Positions 52,567 to 61,167 of a stretch of DNA of 64,000 nt are shown here, piece after piece. The stretch's first letter is position 1, and each line of letters begins with the position of its first letter. The notes below the pieces were generated by a model. The model saw only the letters and a list, made by a program, of their open reading frames with translations. It was not told the origin of the DNA and searched no databases. The DNA is taken from the NCBI GenBank assembly GCA_002401855.1, contig NVUH01000015.1, positions 1 through 64,000 on the forward strand. Direction: 5' to 3'. Origin of the DNA: Hyphomicrobiales bacterium (lineage in GTDB: Bacteria; Pseudomonadota; Alphaproteobacteria; Rhizobiales; OSC116). The translations under genes were made by a program, and so were the position numbers.

Positions 52567-52998
52567 ATGACCACCGCTAAAAACCAAACTTACCAACCAA
52601 CGACAACCCTTGATATATCTGCAATGCCAAATAATTTGATATTCGAAGATCAAGGCATCGCAACCCCATTGGCAATCAATGAAAACAACCAACCCATCAT
52701 TGTGATGTTAACATTAAAAGCCGGTTCCAAAGCCAATAATGCGCATGCAACAAGCGATGGCAGAGTGCGGTTTTTAACGGTAGTAAAAGGTACATTATAT
52801 TATGCCGATGGCAATGAAGTTGATCCCGCCAAAGAAATTGCTTATCCTGCAGGCTCAACTTTACTAATTGCCTCTGGCACAAATCACTGGGTTGCTTCGC
52901 ATGATGGCGACGTAACTTTCATTCTCACCGCAGTTGAAAATGAAAATTTAGCTCCCTATGTAACTGCACAACAAAATGCGGCACAAAATAATTCATAG
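52567..52998 (+). CDS. Cytoplasmic cupin-domain paralog
   Basis: A 143-residue paralog of the preceding cupin without a signal peptide. I start it at ATG 52567, after AAGGAT; an earlier ATG at 52543 is possible. Its motif region ANNAHATSDGRVRFLTVVKG and PAGSTLLIASGTNHWVASHD align exactly with the exported copy (same His, Gly, Pro and Trp). Together they form an exported/cytoplasmic pair, mirroring binding-protein paralog 2 at 34.8 kb. Possible role: chaperoning the same small ligand on both sides of the membrane. Confidence 0.8.
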   Translation: MTTAKNQTYQPTTTLDISAMPNNLIFEDQGIATPLAINENNQPIIVMLTLKAGSKANNAHATSDGRVRFLTVVKGTLYYADGNEVDPAKEIAYPAGSTLLIASGTNHWVASHDGDVTFILTAVENENLAPYVTAQQNAAQNNS

Positions 52999-53007
52999 GT
53001 GAATGTT

Positions 53008-54015
53008 ATGAAAAACAACAAATTAAACGGCTATATATATGTGTCTGCATATAACACCGAATTAGCCCATAAATTCAACACTGAAATCGATCATCTGCGG
53101 CAATTTGGCTGGAATATTAGTGAGTTCGATACGCAAAAACCATCAGATGATGTGATTATATTATCCCATACCCAATTTAATGCCCAAAATTCAAACTCTC
53201 CTGCATTTATCATCATTTGCGAAGATGAAAATCTGGCCAAGCAATATAATGCCATTTCACCAGATGGCTTTGCCATTTTATCAGCGCTTGATGGCGGTAA
53301 GATTGAACAAGCCTTGGTCAATTCAATAGATATAGAGGTCGAAATTGATAAAATAATGGTTGGTTTTAATTGGACTATGGTCACCGCAGGCGATTATTGC
53401 GGCATTGCCCGCAGCCCCTCACGCGGTACAGAAGGTGCAAGAACGGTGCGGCCAGAGGGTGGTTTTGCAGGCAGAAGCCTGAAGTCTATCGCGCAAATGT
53501 TATATTCCACAGATGCCCTATCACGTTCTGTAGGATTGGCAGCAATAAATGCGTTTTGCAACCAGCCAGATAGTGACAAACAAGCCAAATCTAGCATGGC
53601 AAGTGGATTTAGCAGCATAGAAGCACCTGGCGAAGGAGTGGTGATTATTGGCGGTTTTAGAGGCGTTACCAAACGCCTAACCGCCGCGAAAATAGTAGAG
53701 CGGGAGCCAAGAGCAGAAGATGTACCCATAGAACAAGCCGCAGAAACCATTGCCACTGCCAAAACCCTAGCAATCACAGCACAAACTCTAATGAATGGCA
53801 GCCTAGAGCCACTATTATTGGCATCACAAAATGTTAAACGCCGCATGTTAATTGGCCCATCTACGCCCTTGTCACCTATATTATTTGACTATGGCCTTAC
53901 CGATTTAAATGGCATGGCAGTATATGACCGCGAGGCCATAGAGCGCTTTATCTGCGAAACTGGTACAATGATCATGTTAGATGGCATTATGCAAAGCAAA
54001 GGCTTAACAAAATGA
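53008..54015 (+). CDS. DUF4213/DUF364 heavy-metal-chelation-domain protein
   Basis: A 335-residue protein starting at ATG 53008 after AGGTGA. The first 110 residues are a domain I do not recognise (YIYVSAYNTELAHKF). Then a DUF4213-like domain contains VGFNWTMVTAGDYCGIARSP and GFAGRSLKSIAQML. DUF364 follows: VVIIGGFRGVTKRL, then VEREPRAEDVPIEQAAETI and LIGPSTPLSPILFDYGLTDL. The Pfam note for DUF364 is putative heavy-metal chelation, with a nicotianamine-synthase-like fold. It is encoded in the third FecBCD-type operon, suggesting it handles the imported metal or chelate. The chemistry is unproven. Confidence 0.8.
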   Translation: MKNNKLNGYIYVSAYNTELAHKFNTEIDHLRQFGWNISEFDTQKPSDDVIILSHTQFNAQNSNSPAFIIICEDENLAKQYNAISPDGFAILSALDGGKIEQALVNSIDIEVEIDKIMVGFNWTMVTAGDYCGIARSPSRGTEGARTVRPEGGFAGRSLKSIAQMLYSTDALSRSVGLAAINAFCNQPDSDKQAKSSMASGFSSIEAPGEGVVIIGGFRGVTKRLTAAKIVEREPRAEDVPIEQAAETIATAKTLAITAQTLMNGSLEPLLLASQNVKRRMLIGPSTPLSPILFDYGLTDLNGMAVYDREAIERFICETGTMIMLDGIMQSKGLTK

Positions 54016-54308
54016 CCAAACTCCCCCCCAAAGCAGTTTGTTACAAAACCACTAAATTATTTACACCCGAAAATTTACCTGATGTTTTTAAAAACAATCA
54101 TCACACCAAGGCAGGTGTTTGGGGTAAAATCACCCTAAAATCTGGTCGTTTAAGGTTGCAGCGTTTTGATGTAAATGACATCAGCAATTGCATTGCCGAA
54201 GAAATATTGAACGTCGGTGAAACCGCTGTTTTTGGACCTCAAGAGCCACATGCCGTACAATTTATAAAATCCGGCGGTTTTACCATTGGCTTTCATCATA
54301 TTGAGTAA
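54012..54308 (+). CDS. DUF1971 (TehB-like) small protein
   Basis: A 98-residue protein with the DUF1971 pattern LPPKAVCYKTTKLFTPENLP, HHTKAGVWGKITLKSGRL, and GPQEPHAVQFIKSG. The HTKAGVWG core and PQEPH (a His that could hold a metal) are family hallmarks. In other bacteria the domain is found beside or fused to tellurite-resistance TehB and in metal stress genes. It overlaps the DUF364 gene by 4 bp (ATGA), so it is co-translated. Confidence 0.78.
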   Translation: MTKLPPKAVCYKTTKLFTPENLPDVFKNNHHTKAGVWGKITLKSGRLRLQRFDVNDISNCIAEEILNVGETAVFGPQEPHAVQFIKSGGFTIGFHHIE

Positions 54309-54313
54309 AATAA

Positions 54314-55153
54314 ATGAACCAAGACATCACAATACGAAAATTCACCAATAGTGACACAGAGAGCTGTGCAATCATCTCAAATAAACTTGGCTGGCCAATG
54401 ACCGTCAATGATTGGAATTTCGCCTCGGTTCTTGGGCTAGGCACAGTGGTTGAAAAGTCTGCTGAGCTTGTTGGCGTAGGTTTCATTTGGCCGTTTAAAC
54501 CTGACCATTACACGCTTGGCTTGATGATTGTTAGTTCTGACCATCAACGGCAAGGCATTGGCAAGCTCATTATGCAGCATCTACTTGATGCGGCAGGTGA
54601 GAGCCAAATACGCCTTAACGCCACTATCAAAGGTTTACCGCTCTATCGTAAATTGGGGTTCAACGATTGTGGTTTCATCCACCAACATCAAGGATATCCG
54701 ACAAAAATTCAAATGCCTCCAAACGCTAACATCCGAACAATGACTGCAATTGACTTTGACAATATATTGATTATAGACAAAGCTGCATCTGGCTTAGATA
54801 GAAGCACAATGTTACAGCTATTAGCAAAATTCTCTTCAGGCATAGTAATTGAAAACCAACAAGGGATTTCTGGTTTTGCTTTCTGCCGAAAATCAGGATT
54901 GGGCGAAACAATTGGTCCCGTCATTGCAACTTCGCCTGAAGATGCACAAGACCTCATGCATTATTTTATCAATCAAGCAGAAGGCTTTTTACGGATTGAT
55001 TTAGAAATCGGAGCCGATTCTTATGGTGATTTTTTAACCAAGGCGGGGCTTCCCATGGTCAACGAAATTGTTGCCATGAAAAAACTTAAAATGGATAATC
55101 CAACCACGCCAAATTCCAATATCATCGCATTAGTCAGCCAAGCACTTGGCTGA
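54314..55153 (+). CDS. GNAT-family N-acetyltransferase (two-domain)
   Basis: A 279-residue acetyltransferase. The acetyl-CoA loop is SSDHQRQGIGKLIMQHLL (Q/RxxGxG/A motif) around residues 75-92, followed by LYRKLGFNDCGFIHQHQGYP. The C-terminal half is a second GNAT-like (Acetyltransf_18) domain with DLEIGADSYGDFLTKAGL. It begins 6 bp after DUF1971, and is the last gene of the third operon. It could acetylate an amine on a metallophore or a small metabolite; no substrate is known. Confidence 0.82.
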   Translation: MNQDITIRKFTNSDTESCAIISNKLGWPMTVNDWNFASVLGLGTVVEKSAELVGVGFIWPFKPDHYTLGLMIVSSDHQRQGIGKLIMQHLLDAAGESQIRLNATIKGLPLYRKLGFNDCGFIHQHQGYPTKIQMPPNANIRTMTAIDFDNILIIDKAASGLDRSTMLQLLAKFSSGIVIENQQGISGFAFCRKSGLGETIGPVIATSPEDAQDLMHYFINQAEGFLRIDLEIGADSYGDFLTKAGLPMVNEIVAMKKLKMDNPTTPNSNIIALVSQALG

Positions 55154-55389
55154 AAAACTCCCGCTAAAATTCCTCTACTACATCTTCTTTAGAGAGCATG
55201 AAATTAAAAGCTATTTCATATATTTGTTATTAGAATAAATATAAACTATTGTTTTTATTGGTAATATTATATATTTTCATTGATTTTATTCCCTTCTTCT
55301 CTAGATTAAACAAGTAATTCGTATTGAGTTTCAAATTATTTAAAACAAAGCCTGAATATTGTTCTAGCTAAAAACAGGAGGTCTAAAAT
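55154..55389. other. AT-rich intergenic stretch before DoxX-like gene
   Basis: No gene or RNA is seen. The stretch is strongly AT-rich and ends with AACAGGAGGTC, the ribosome site of the next gene. It should contain the promoter of the DoxX-like gene. Confidence 0.4.
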
Positions 55390-56394
55390 ATGAATCTACA
55401 TAACATCGTTCGGTTAAAATTAACCCATATTGTGCTTATATTTACAACTTTATTAACGGTCACTTTCTCTTTCACTACAGCCTTTGCCCATGTGAGATGG
55501 TTTGTAAAAGCCGATGATCCAAATTTAGTCAACTACCCCATTTACTCATTCACTGACCCTGAGGTGTTAATCTGGATCGCCATTGGTATATTGCTCATTG
55601 GCGCCTCTATTTTTCTGGATGGAAAACTACCAAAAATCCCCATCATTAAAAGCAAAAGCCGACATGATATATTGGAGAGTTTACGTATATTCACCGGAAT
55701 GTCATTTTTACTAACCGCTTATGGTGGCGCATTAATTGCACCACATATGCAAGCCTATGGCGGGTTTGGTATCGCTCTGGTTTTTCTTCAAGCCCTCATT
55801 GGTATTTTACTGATTAGCAACCATTTCATCCACCATGCTGCACTCATGATGTTGGTTTTATTCATTGGGGTTATGGTTCAATTCGGGTTTATCTTTGCGT
55901 TAGAATATTCCAATGTTATTGGCATCGCATTATTCTTTCTGTTCAACCATTTGCCTAATAAACAGCTACAAGAACGCTATAAGCCCTACTCGGTTGACGT
56001 ATTGAGAATATTTACCGGCATAGCACTGGTTACCCTTGGCGTTACCGAAAAACTATATGGCTCAGCGCTCGGCCAAGCCTTCATCACCAAATATCCTTGG
56101 AATTTTATGGATATGCTCGGCTTAGAATTTTTTACCGATCAAGTTTTCGTATTATCTGCAGGTATGATGGAAGTCATCATGGGTACAATTCTAATCCTCG
56201 GAACCACCACACGCCTCAACACTCTGGTCATATCAATCTTCATGTTAGCATCTAACACAGTGTTTTTACTGGTTAATCAAAGCGACAATGCACTCATGGA
56301 ATTGGTCGGACATATGCCGATTATCGCCTCGGCTGTTATATTGCTTTTCCTTGGTTATGGTCAGCGCCTAAAAATAACCAACCTCTTTAAATAG
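55390..56394 (+). CDS. DoxX-like multi-helix membrane protein
   Basis: A 334-residue inner-membrane protein with AGGAGG before the ATG. A signal-like first helix ends FTTAFAHVRWFVKADDPNLV; an exposed AHVxWFV motif follows cleavage in related proteins. About eight more helices follow, with FTGMSFLLTAYGGALIAPHM and LRIFTGIALVTLGVTEKLYG as repeated DoxX-type segments, and a cluster of His in NHFIHHAALMM. The family is not biochemically defined. The next gene encodes a related copper-type protein, so a role in periplasmic metal or redox chemistry is inferred. Confidence 0.75.
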   Translation: MNLHNIVRLKLTHIVLIFTTLLTVTFSFTTAFAHVRWFVKADDPNLVNYPIYSFTDPEVLIWIAIGILLIGASIFLDGKLPKIPIIKSKSRHDILESLRIFTGMSFLLTAYGGALIAPHMQAYGGFGIALVFLQALIGILLISNHFIHHAALMMLVLFIGVMVQFGFIFALEYSNVIGIALFFLFNHLPNKQLQERYKPYSVDVLRIFTGIALVTLGVTEKLYGSALGQAFITKYPWNFMDMLGLEFFTDQVFVLSAGMMEVIMGTILILGTTTRLNTLVISIFMLASNTVFLLVNQSDNALMELVGHMPIIASAVILLFLGYGQRLKITNLFK

Positions 56395-56425
56395 TCGGTT
56401 TATACATTTATGTTGGAGGATAATA

Positions 56426-56767
56426 ATGCCCAAAGTCACTCTGCCCTACTTTATCTATTGGTCAGTCGCCTGTATCTTTATAGGCATTTTGCTTGCGGCA
56501 CAAATAATTTCACCAATGCCTGTAGAGGAGAATCACTCGACATATTTTATTCATGATCATGTTTTGAAACATGATCAGATTGAAGTCGATTTAAACAACG
56601 TCCCATCAATACAAATTGAGGTGTTGGAAGATAATATGGCGGGCTAAAATTTAATTGTAACCACTAAAAACTTCACTTTCACTCCACAGAATGTAAACCG
56701 TAAAAACATATCGAATGAAGGCCACGCACATATTTATATTGATGGAATAAAACTAACAAGGCTCTAT
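56426..56767 (+). pseudogene. Membrane-anchored EGHAH protein, nonsense and truncated
   Basis: A frame starting at 56426 (GGAGGA upstream) encodes a membrane helix FIYWSVACIFIGILLAAQII and IQIEVLEDNMAG, then TAA at 56645. In the same frame the text continues NLIVTTKNFTFTPQN and ISNEGHAHIYIDGIKLTRLY up to about 56767. Related proteins read MAGWNLHI at this point, so the TAA replaces a Trp codon. The C-terminal third is replaced by recombinase DNA. The EGHAHxY motif is known from proteins found with DoxX-like and copper genes. Confidence 0.65.
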
Positions 56768-56980
56768 GCTCACACGAACGTGGTACAGGCATTCTAAATA
56801 ATGAACTCTATATTGGTAAATTGGTTTGGAACAGACTTCGTTATCTCAAAAACCCAATACAGGATTACGTAATTCAAGATTGAACCCAAAAGAAGAATGC
56901 ATTACAAAAGATGTCACTCATTTAGGCGTTGTTTCAGGTGAATTGAGGGACGCAGCTAAAGACTGCCAGAACTCAATCCA
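56767..56980 (+). pseudogene. Serine site-specific recombinase remnant
   Basis: Two frames carry the recombinase-domain part of a serine recombinase. ERGTGILNNELYIGKLVWNR then LRYLKNP lies in one frame from 56776. After a shift the other frame gives NTGLRNSRLNPKEECIT and ELRDAAKDCQNS. In resolvases the order is TGILNNELYIGRLVWNRLR, then DPDTGKRVSRLNP, so this is one region with a frameshift near 56852. Neither the catalytic domain nor the C-terminal zinc region is present. It abuts the truncated EGHAH gene. Confidence 0.75.
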
Positions 56981-57037
56981 TTCTATCGCGTCTATGACAG
57001 CAATGTCGCTATGGTGCGCAACAGGCGCCTCATATAT

Positions 57038-58717
57038 CTATTCAGTGGCCTCACCAAATGCACGTGTGACAATCGTCAGAACATTAGATCCACCACCAGA
57101 TATCAACGGTGCAAGTGTGCCCCCACCGTCAATTTGGCCAGCATCAGCGCAATCCCAAAAAGCAGATTCATTGTTATATCTTGGAGAATTTGGGTTTAGG
57201 TCATCGCGTTCACATATGCCCCAATAAGCATTTGCCACCATATCATAACGACGATTCGCGCGGGGATCTTGAGGATTATGAATCCATCGTACAGCGCTAG
57301 AGCCTCCATTAGGGTTTGTAATTTTTTTCAGACCCACAGCTTTTCTCAATGATACATTTGGCGCCACATCAATAGGTGCAATATTAGTAAACAACAATAT
57401 ACCACCATTATCATCTTCATTACCTGATGAATTGGTCAATAGTTGCCCATTAGAGCCATAAAACATACGCGAAGCTACAACTAAGATATCTTCAAAGAAA
57501 AGCGCATCAGATGGTTCATATTTACCGTTTTTGGCATTCGGTAGTTTCACAGTGACGGTTCGAGCAATATTTAAGCTATCTTTTTCAAGAATCCAAATCT
57601 CGCCACTTTTACCAATCGCATACACATAGTGCTCACCAATTGCAATCTGCACAATCATCTCAGGCAGTATAATTTCATTTTCAACAATGAAGGTGAATGG
57701 GTTTATTTTAACAACAAGACCTTCGTCACTTCCTCTGTTGCGTCGACCAGCACCAAAAATATAATTCGAATTTGCAACGAGCTTCCATAGTTCAGAACCA
57801 GGAACTAACATCACCTTTGCTCTCAAAGTGTTTTTATTAACAATCGTTATTTCAGCACGTCTTGCATTCGAAACCCAAACATCCGTATCAAACTCGACCA
57901 AACTAGTAGACCACTCGCCGAGGTCAACAGATTGGGTTTGTGCACCAGAGCGTGCGTTAACTTTAATCAGACTACTATTGCTAGACCCACAACTCTTTGA
58001 CGCGAGAATCCATAAGCTGTCGTTTGCATTATCTCCAACCATACCGTCAACGCATTCAGTAAATGTTGTCAGCGTCGCCATATTCCCATATCTATTATGT
58101 CGAATAATTTTTTTATCCGTTGCAATAAGTGAGAATACTTCGCCGTTACGGCCAACCACAAGCTCTATTGGCAGTCGCCCGACTTTATAGGTCCTTGCTA
58201 CTTCGTGCGTATTAAAATTTATCTCAGCAACAGTTCTCTGGCCACTATCAGCCGTCCAAATATTCTTTCCGTCATAGGCAATACCTTCAAGCCATCGGCC
58301 AGTTTTAATGAGTACGGGTTCAGCATTAATAAATGTGGGTTCAGTACTAGTTGAACTTACGGTAACTGTATTGGAAGCACCACAACCAGCATCAGGAGAG
58401 GCATCACTAGGCCTAAATCCACACTCTAAAACACTAGTTTTTATATCAAAGAAATTTGGTTCATTTGAATTTTTAGGCAATTTTGCTTCATCACTTTTAC
58501 ATGCCACAACTGCATTATTAAGCGCATCCATAATGCTAAGGCTACGTGGTTGTTTGTCGGTATTTTCTTGAAGGCAAACAACATAAAATAGCACATCGAT
58601 ATCCGTGGAATGTGTGACATACTGCGCATCACGTACATCATATGCCTTTGCAGATGTAAAAAGTAAAGCCTACGAAAAAAATAAAACCAATATTTTGGCC
58701 AGTCCAATAACACGCAT
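57038..58717 (-). pseudogene. Beta-propeller secreted protein with amber codon in signal peptide
   Basis: The ATG at 58715-58717 has AAGGGA upstream and starts MRVIGLAKILVLFFS, then TAG at 58670-58672, then ALLFTSAKAYDVRDAQ in the same frame, a normal signal peptide with a stop in the middle. The rest of the frame is open for 518 codons from a GTG at 58594. It reads as a repeat-rich beta-propeller/NHL-like protein: RWLEGIAYDGKNIWTADSGQ, LPIELVVGRNGEVFSLIATD and EHYVYAIGKSGEIWILEKDS. Several cysteines suggest disulfides. It may be inactivated; the start at 58594 would give a cytoplasmic form. Confidence 0.7.
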
Positions 58718-59046
58718 TTTGATATTTCCCTTGGAATTTTACCAACACATTCCCCTGTATCAGCTTTGAATGTTGGGCTAGATAAACATATCAACTTGAA
58801 AGTAACAAGTTAATTCTTAGTAAAACACAAAACAATAACCCTCTATAATATATCAACAATTACGATTGATTTTACGTTAAATATCGCAACCGAAACCACA
58901 TTTCAAGTATGACAAAATCCCACTTTCGAAATAACTAGCATTCTGTCTCCAAATCCAAACTACAATAAAGACGATACCCAAAGCCACCCAATGTCTATCA
59001 CTTTAGTTGGAGACTTAACAGGTATCTTGAGCATAGCCACAAACGC
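58718..59046. other. AT-rich non-coding stretch
   Basis: I see no gene, RNA or repeat in this stretch. It contains the upstream region of the beta-propeller gene on the minus strand. Confidence 0.4.
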
Positions 59047-59073
59047 AAAAAAGCCACTCAATCAGAGCGGCTT
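59047..59073 (-). terminator. Minus-strand intrinsic terminator A
   Basis: AAGCCACTC and GAGCGGCTT pair with one mismatch around AATCA. On the minus strand the hairpin is followed by six T. It would end a transcript coming from the structured segment at 59074-59250. Confidence 0.75.
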
Positions 59074-59250
59074 GTTAATGAAGGATGTGGCGCAAGTAGC
59101 GCAGTCTAACTTTAATAGGGAATAACCTGCGTATTCGCAAGTCAAGTTGGTTACGTGGCTAGGGTTTACCCTTTTCCTGCGCTGCTATTCGTCACCCTTC
59201 GGGCTCAGTCAGCTTACTTAGGTTAAACTCCTCACTCCATTGCCAGACAC
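59074..59250 (-). ncRNA. Candidate small RNA between two terminators
   Basis: About 175 nt with several small hairpins (GCGC-AAGTA-GCGC, TGCG-TATT-CGCA, GGGTTTACCC, GCCC-GAA-GGGT on one or the other strand), no reading frame with a ribosome site, and a terminator at each end in minus-strand orientation. Base composition is higher in G and C than the flanks. It does not match the small RNAs I know (4.5S, 6S, RNase P, tmRNA). An unannotated sRNA or a degenerate phage/tRNA leader is possible. Confidence 0.35.
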
Positions 59251-59276
59251 AAAAAAAGCCCCACTATGTGAGGCTT
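59251..59276 (-). terminator. Minus-strand intrinsic terminator B
   Basis: On the minus strand AAGCCTCAC-ATA-GTGGGGCTT has eight of nine pairs and is followed by seven T. It closely resembles the element at 29875-29898. It follows the tRNA-like 3' end by about 10 nt, as terminators follow tRNA genes. Confidence 0.8.
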
Positions 59277-59285
59277 ATATAATTT

Positions 59286-59299
59286 TGGTTGCGGGGGCA
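59286..59299 (-). other. Isolated tRNA 3'-end-like 14-mer (possible attachment site)
   Basis: On the minus strand TGCCCCCGCAACCA matches the acceptor 3' end with CCA of initiator-type tRNA genes. The rest of a tRNA cannot be folded upstream: the sequence beyond it (TGATAGTTGCG) gives no T-arm. An orphan tRNA 3' end followed by a terminator is the usual trace of integration at a tRNA gene. Chance similarity cannot be excluded. Confidence 0.4.
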
Positions 59300-59501
59300 C
59301 GCAACTATCATAGCTTGCTTCATTCAATTCAAAACATTTTAATTGGATACCTTCAGCAAAGGAAAAATATTGTTAGCTGGCATTCCACCAGAGCGTAATT
59401 TCAAAAACAAGCAATACACTCTCATAATTCAAACAACAATTTATCTCAAAGCATTTAGCTACAGATAATCACAAAAGATTGTATCTTAAATTCTAATTTA
59501 A

Positions 59502-61130
59502 TCATGAGTTTTCACTGAGAATCATGTTAGCAGCTTTTTCTGCAATCATTGTGATTGGTGCATGTGTGTTGCCAGAAACGATGGTTGGCATAATAGAGCC
59601 ATCGACAACCCTTAAGCCTGATATACCGTGTACTTTTAAACGATCATTTACAACAGCCATATCATCACTGCCCATTTTTACAGTGCCGACAGGGTGAAAT
59701 ATGGTTGTAGCGATATCACCTGCAGCTTTTGCTAAGTCGAGATCACTGAGAATTTCTTTTCCTGGTTTAATTTCTCGAGGAGAAAATTGTTGCATTTTTT
59801 GAGTTGCCATTAGTTTTCTCGCATGGCGAATGCTATCAGCAGCTACTTGTTTATCATTTTCTGTCGACAAATAATTGGGACTAATTGCAGGAGAGGTGCG
59901 GTAATCATTCTCTGTAATGTGGCAACTACCACGGCTTTCGGGTCGTAAGTTGCAAACAGAAACCGTTATGGCGGGGAATGAGTGTAGTGGCTCGCCAAAT
60001 TTTTCTAATGAAAGTGGCTGTGCGTGATACTCAATATTAGCTGTTTCAAATTCAGGCGATGATTTTGTAAAAATTCCTAGCTGGCTGGGTGCCATAGCCA
60101 TCGGGCCTGAGCGGCTAAATAAATATTTGGCCGCAATAGACATTTTACCAAACCAACTGGCTTGCATATCATTTAAAGTTTGAGCACCAGTTATTTTGAA
60201 AATAGTTCGAATTTGCAAATGATCTTGTAGATTTTCTCCAACACCTTTTAGCTCATGGACTACATCAATACCGCAGCTTTTTAATAAAGTTGCAGAACCA
60301 ATACCTGAAAGTTGTAAAATTTGTGGTGAGCCGATAGCACCTGCGGATAAAACAACCTCTTTATTTGCCTTAGCAAATGCAGCTTTACCTTTTACCACCA
60401 ATTCAACACCAACAACTCTTAAGCCTTTGAAGATTAAACATTTCACTTGAGCATGTGTGAGTACACGCAAATTAGGCCTATTTTTAGCGGGTTTGATAAA
60501 TGCTTTTCTTGAATTCCAGCGGATACCGTTATTCTGGTTCACGGAGAAATATCCAGAACCCTCGTTATCACCACAGTTAAAATCATCTATTTTCGCAATA
60601 TCAATTTCTTCTGCGGCATCACGAATGGCATCCAATATAGGCCAAGAAAGCCTTTGCTTTTGAACAAATAACTCGCCTTTGTCACTATGAAACTCGTCAT
60701 TTTTTTCATAATGGCGCTCTGATTTTTTAAAATATGGCAGAACATCATTCCATGCCCATCCTTGGTTGCCAAAATCAGCCCATTTATCATAATCCTGAGA
60801 CTGGCCGCGCATATATATCATGCCATTTATAGACGATGAACCGCCCAAGACCCGCCCACGAGGATAATTGAGGGAACGACCATTTAAACCTTCTTCATTT
60901 TGGGTTTGATAGCACCAGTCAGTTTTTGGATTGCCCATGCAATATAGATAACCTACAGGAATATGAATCCAAAGCTTGTTATCGCTACCGCCAGCTTCCA
61001 ACAAAAGTACCTTATTTTTTGGGTTTTCACTCAGCCTGTTGGCAAGTACGCAACCTGCAGAACCAGCCCCCACAATTATATAATCATAATTGCCGAAATC
61101 TTGTTTAATTCCATCAGTCATTTTGTTCAA
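59502..61130 (-). CDS. GMC-family FAD oxidoreductase (choline/alcohol dehydrogenase-like)
   Basis: A 542-residue flavoenzyme. The FAD dinucleotide motif is [19 protein letters not shown], the GMC signature is [20 protein letters not shown], and the active-site region contains [14 protein letters not shown] and [20 protein letters not shown], with the His that abstracts the substrate proton. The family oxidises alcohols or choline in the cytoplasm or at the membrane. It starts at ATG 61130 or the Met at codon 4. It lies 37 bp after the TRAP permease gene, so it probably acts on the imported compound. Confidence 0.92.
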   Translation of the reverse strand: MNKMTDGIKQDFGNYDYIIVGAGSAGCVLANRLSENPKNKVLLLEAGGSDNKLWIHIPVGYLYCMGNPKTDWCYQTQNEEGLNGRSLNYPRGRVLGGSSSINGMIYMRGQSQDYDKWADFGNQGWAWNDVLPYFKKSERHYEKNDEFHSDKGELFVQKQRLSWPILDAIRDAAEEIDIAKIDDFNCGDNEGSGYFSVNQNNGIRWNSRKAFIKPAKNRPNLRVLTHAQVKCLIFKGLRVVGVELVVKGKAAFAKANKEVVLSAGAIGSPQILQLSGIGSATLLKSCGIDVVHELKGVGENLQDHLQIRTIFKITGAQTLNDMQASWFGKMSIAAKYLFSRSGPMAMAPSQLGIFTKSSPEFETANIEYHAQPLSLEKFGEPLHSFPAITVSVCNLRPESRGSCHITENDYRTSPAISPNYLSTENDKQVAADSIRHARKLMATQKMQQFSPREIKPGKEILSDLDLAKAAGDIATTIFHPVGTVKMGSDDMAVVNDRLKVHGISGLRVVDGSIMPTIVSGNTHAPITMIAEKAANMILSENS

Positions 61131-61167
61131 TTTTCTTTCTTGGAATAAATATCAATTTTATATGTTG

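Noticed and set aside
58441-58794. 117-codon frame overlapping the start of the propeller gene
   Set aside because: It is in another frame, has no ribosome site, and its sequence is explained by the signal-peptide frame of the propeller.
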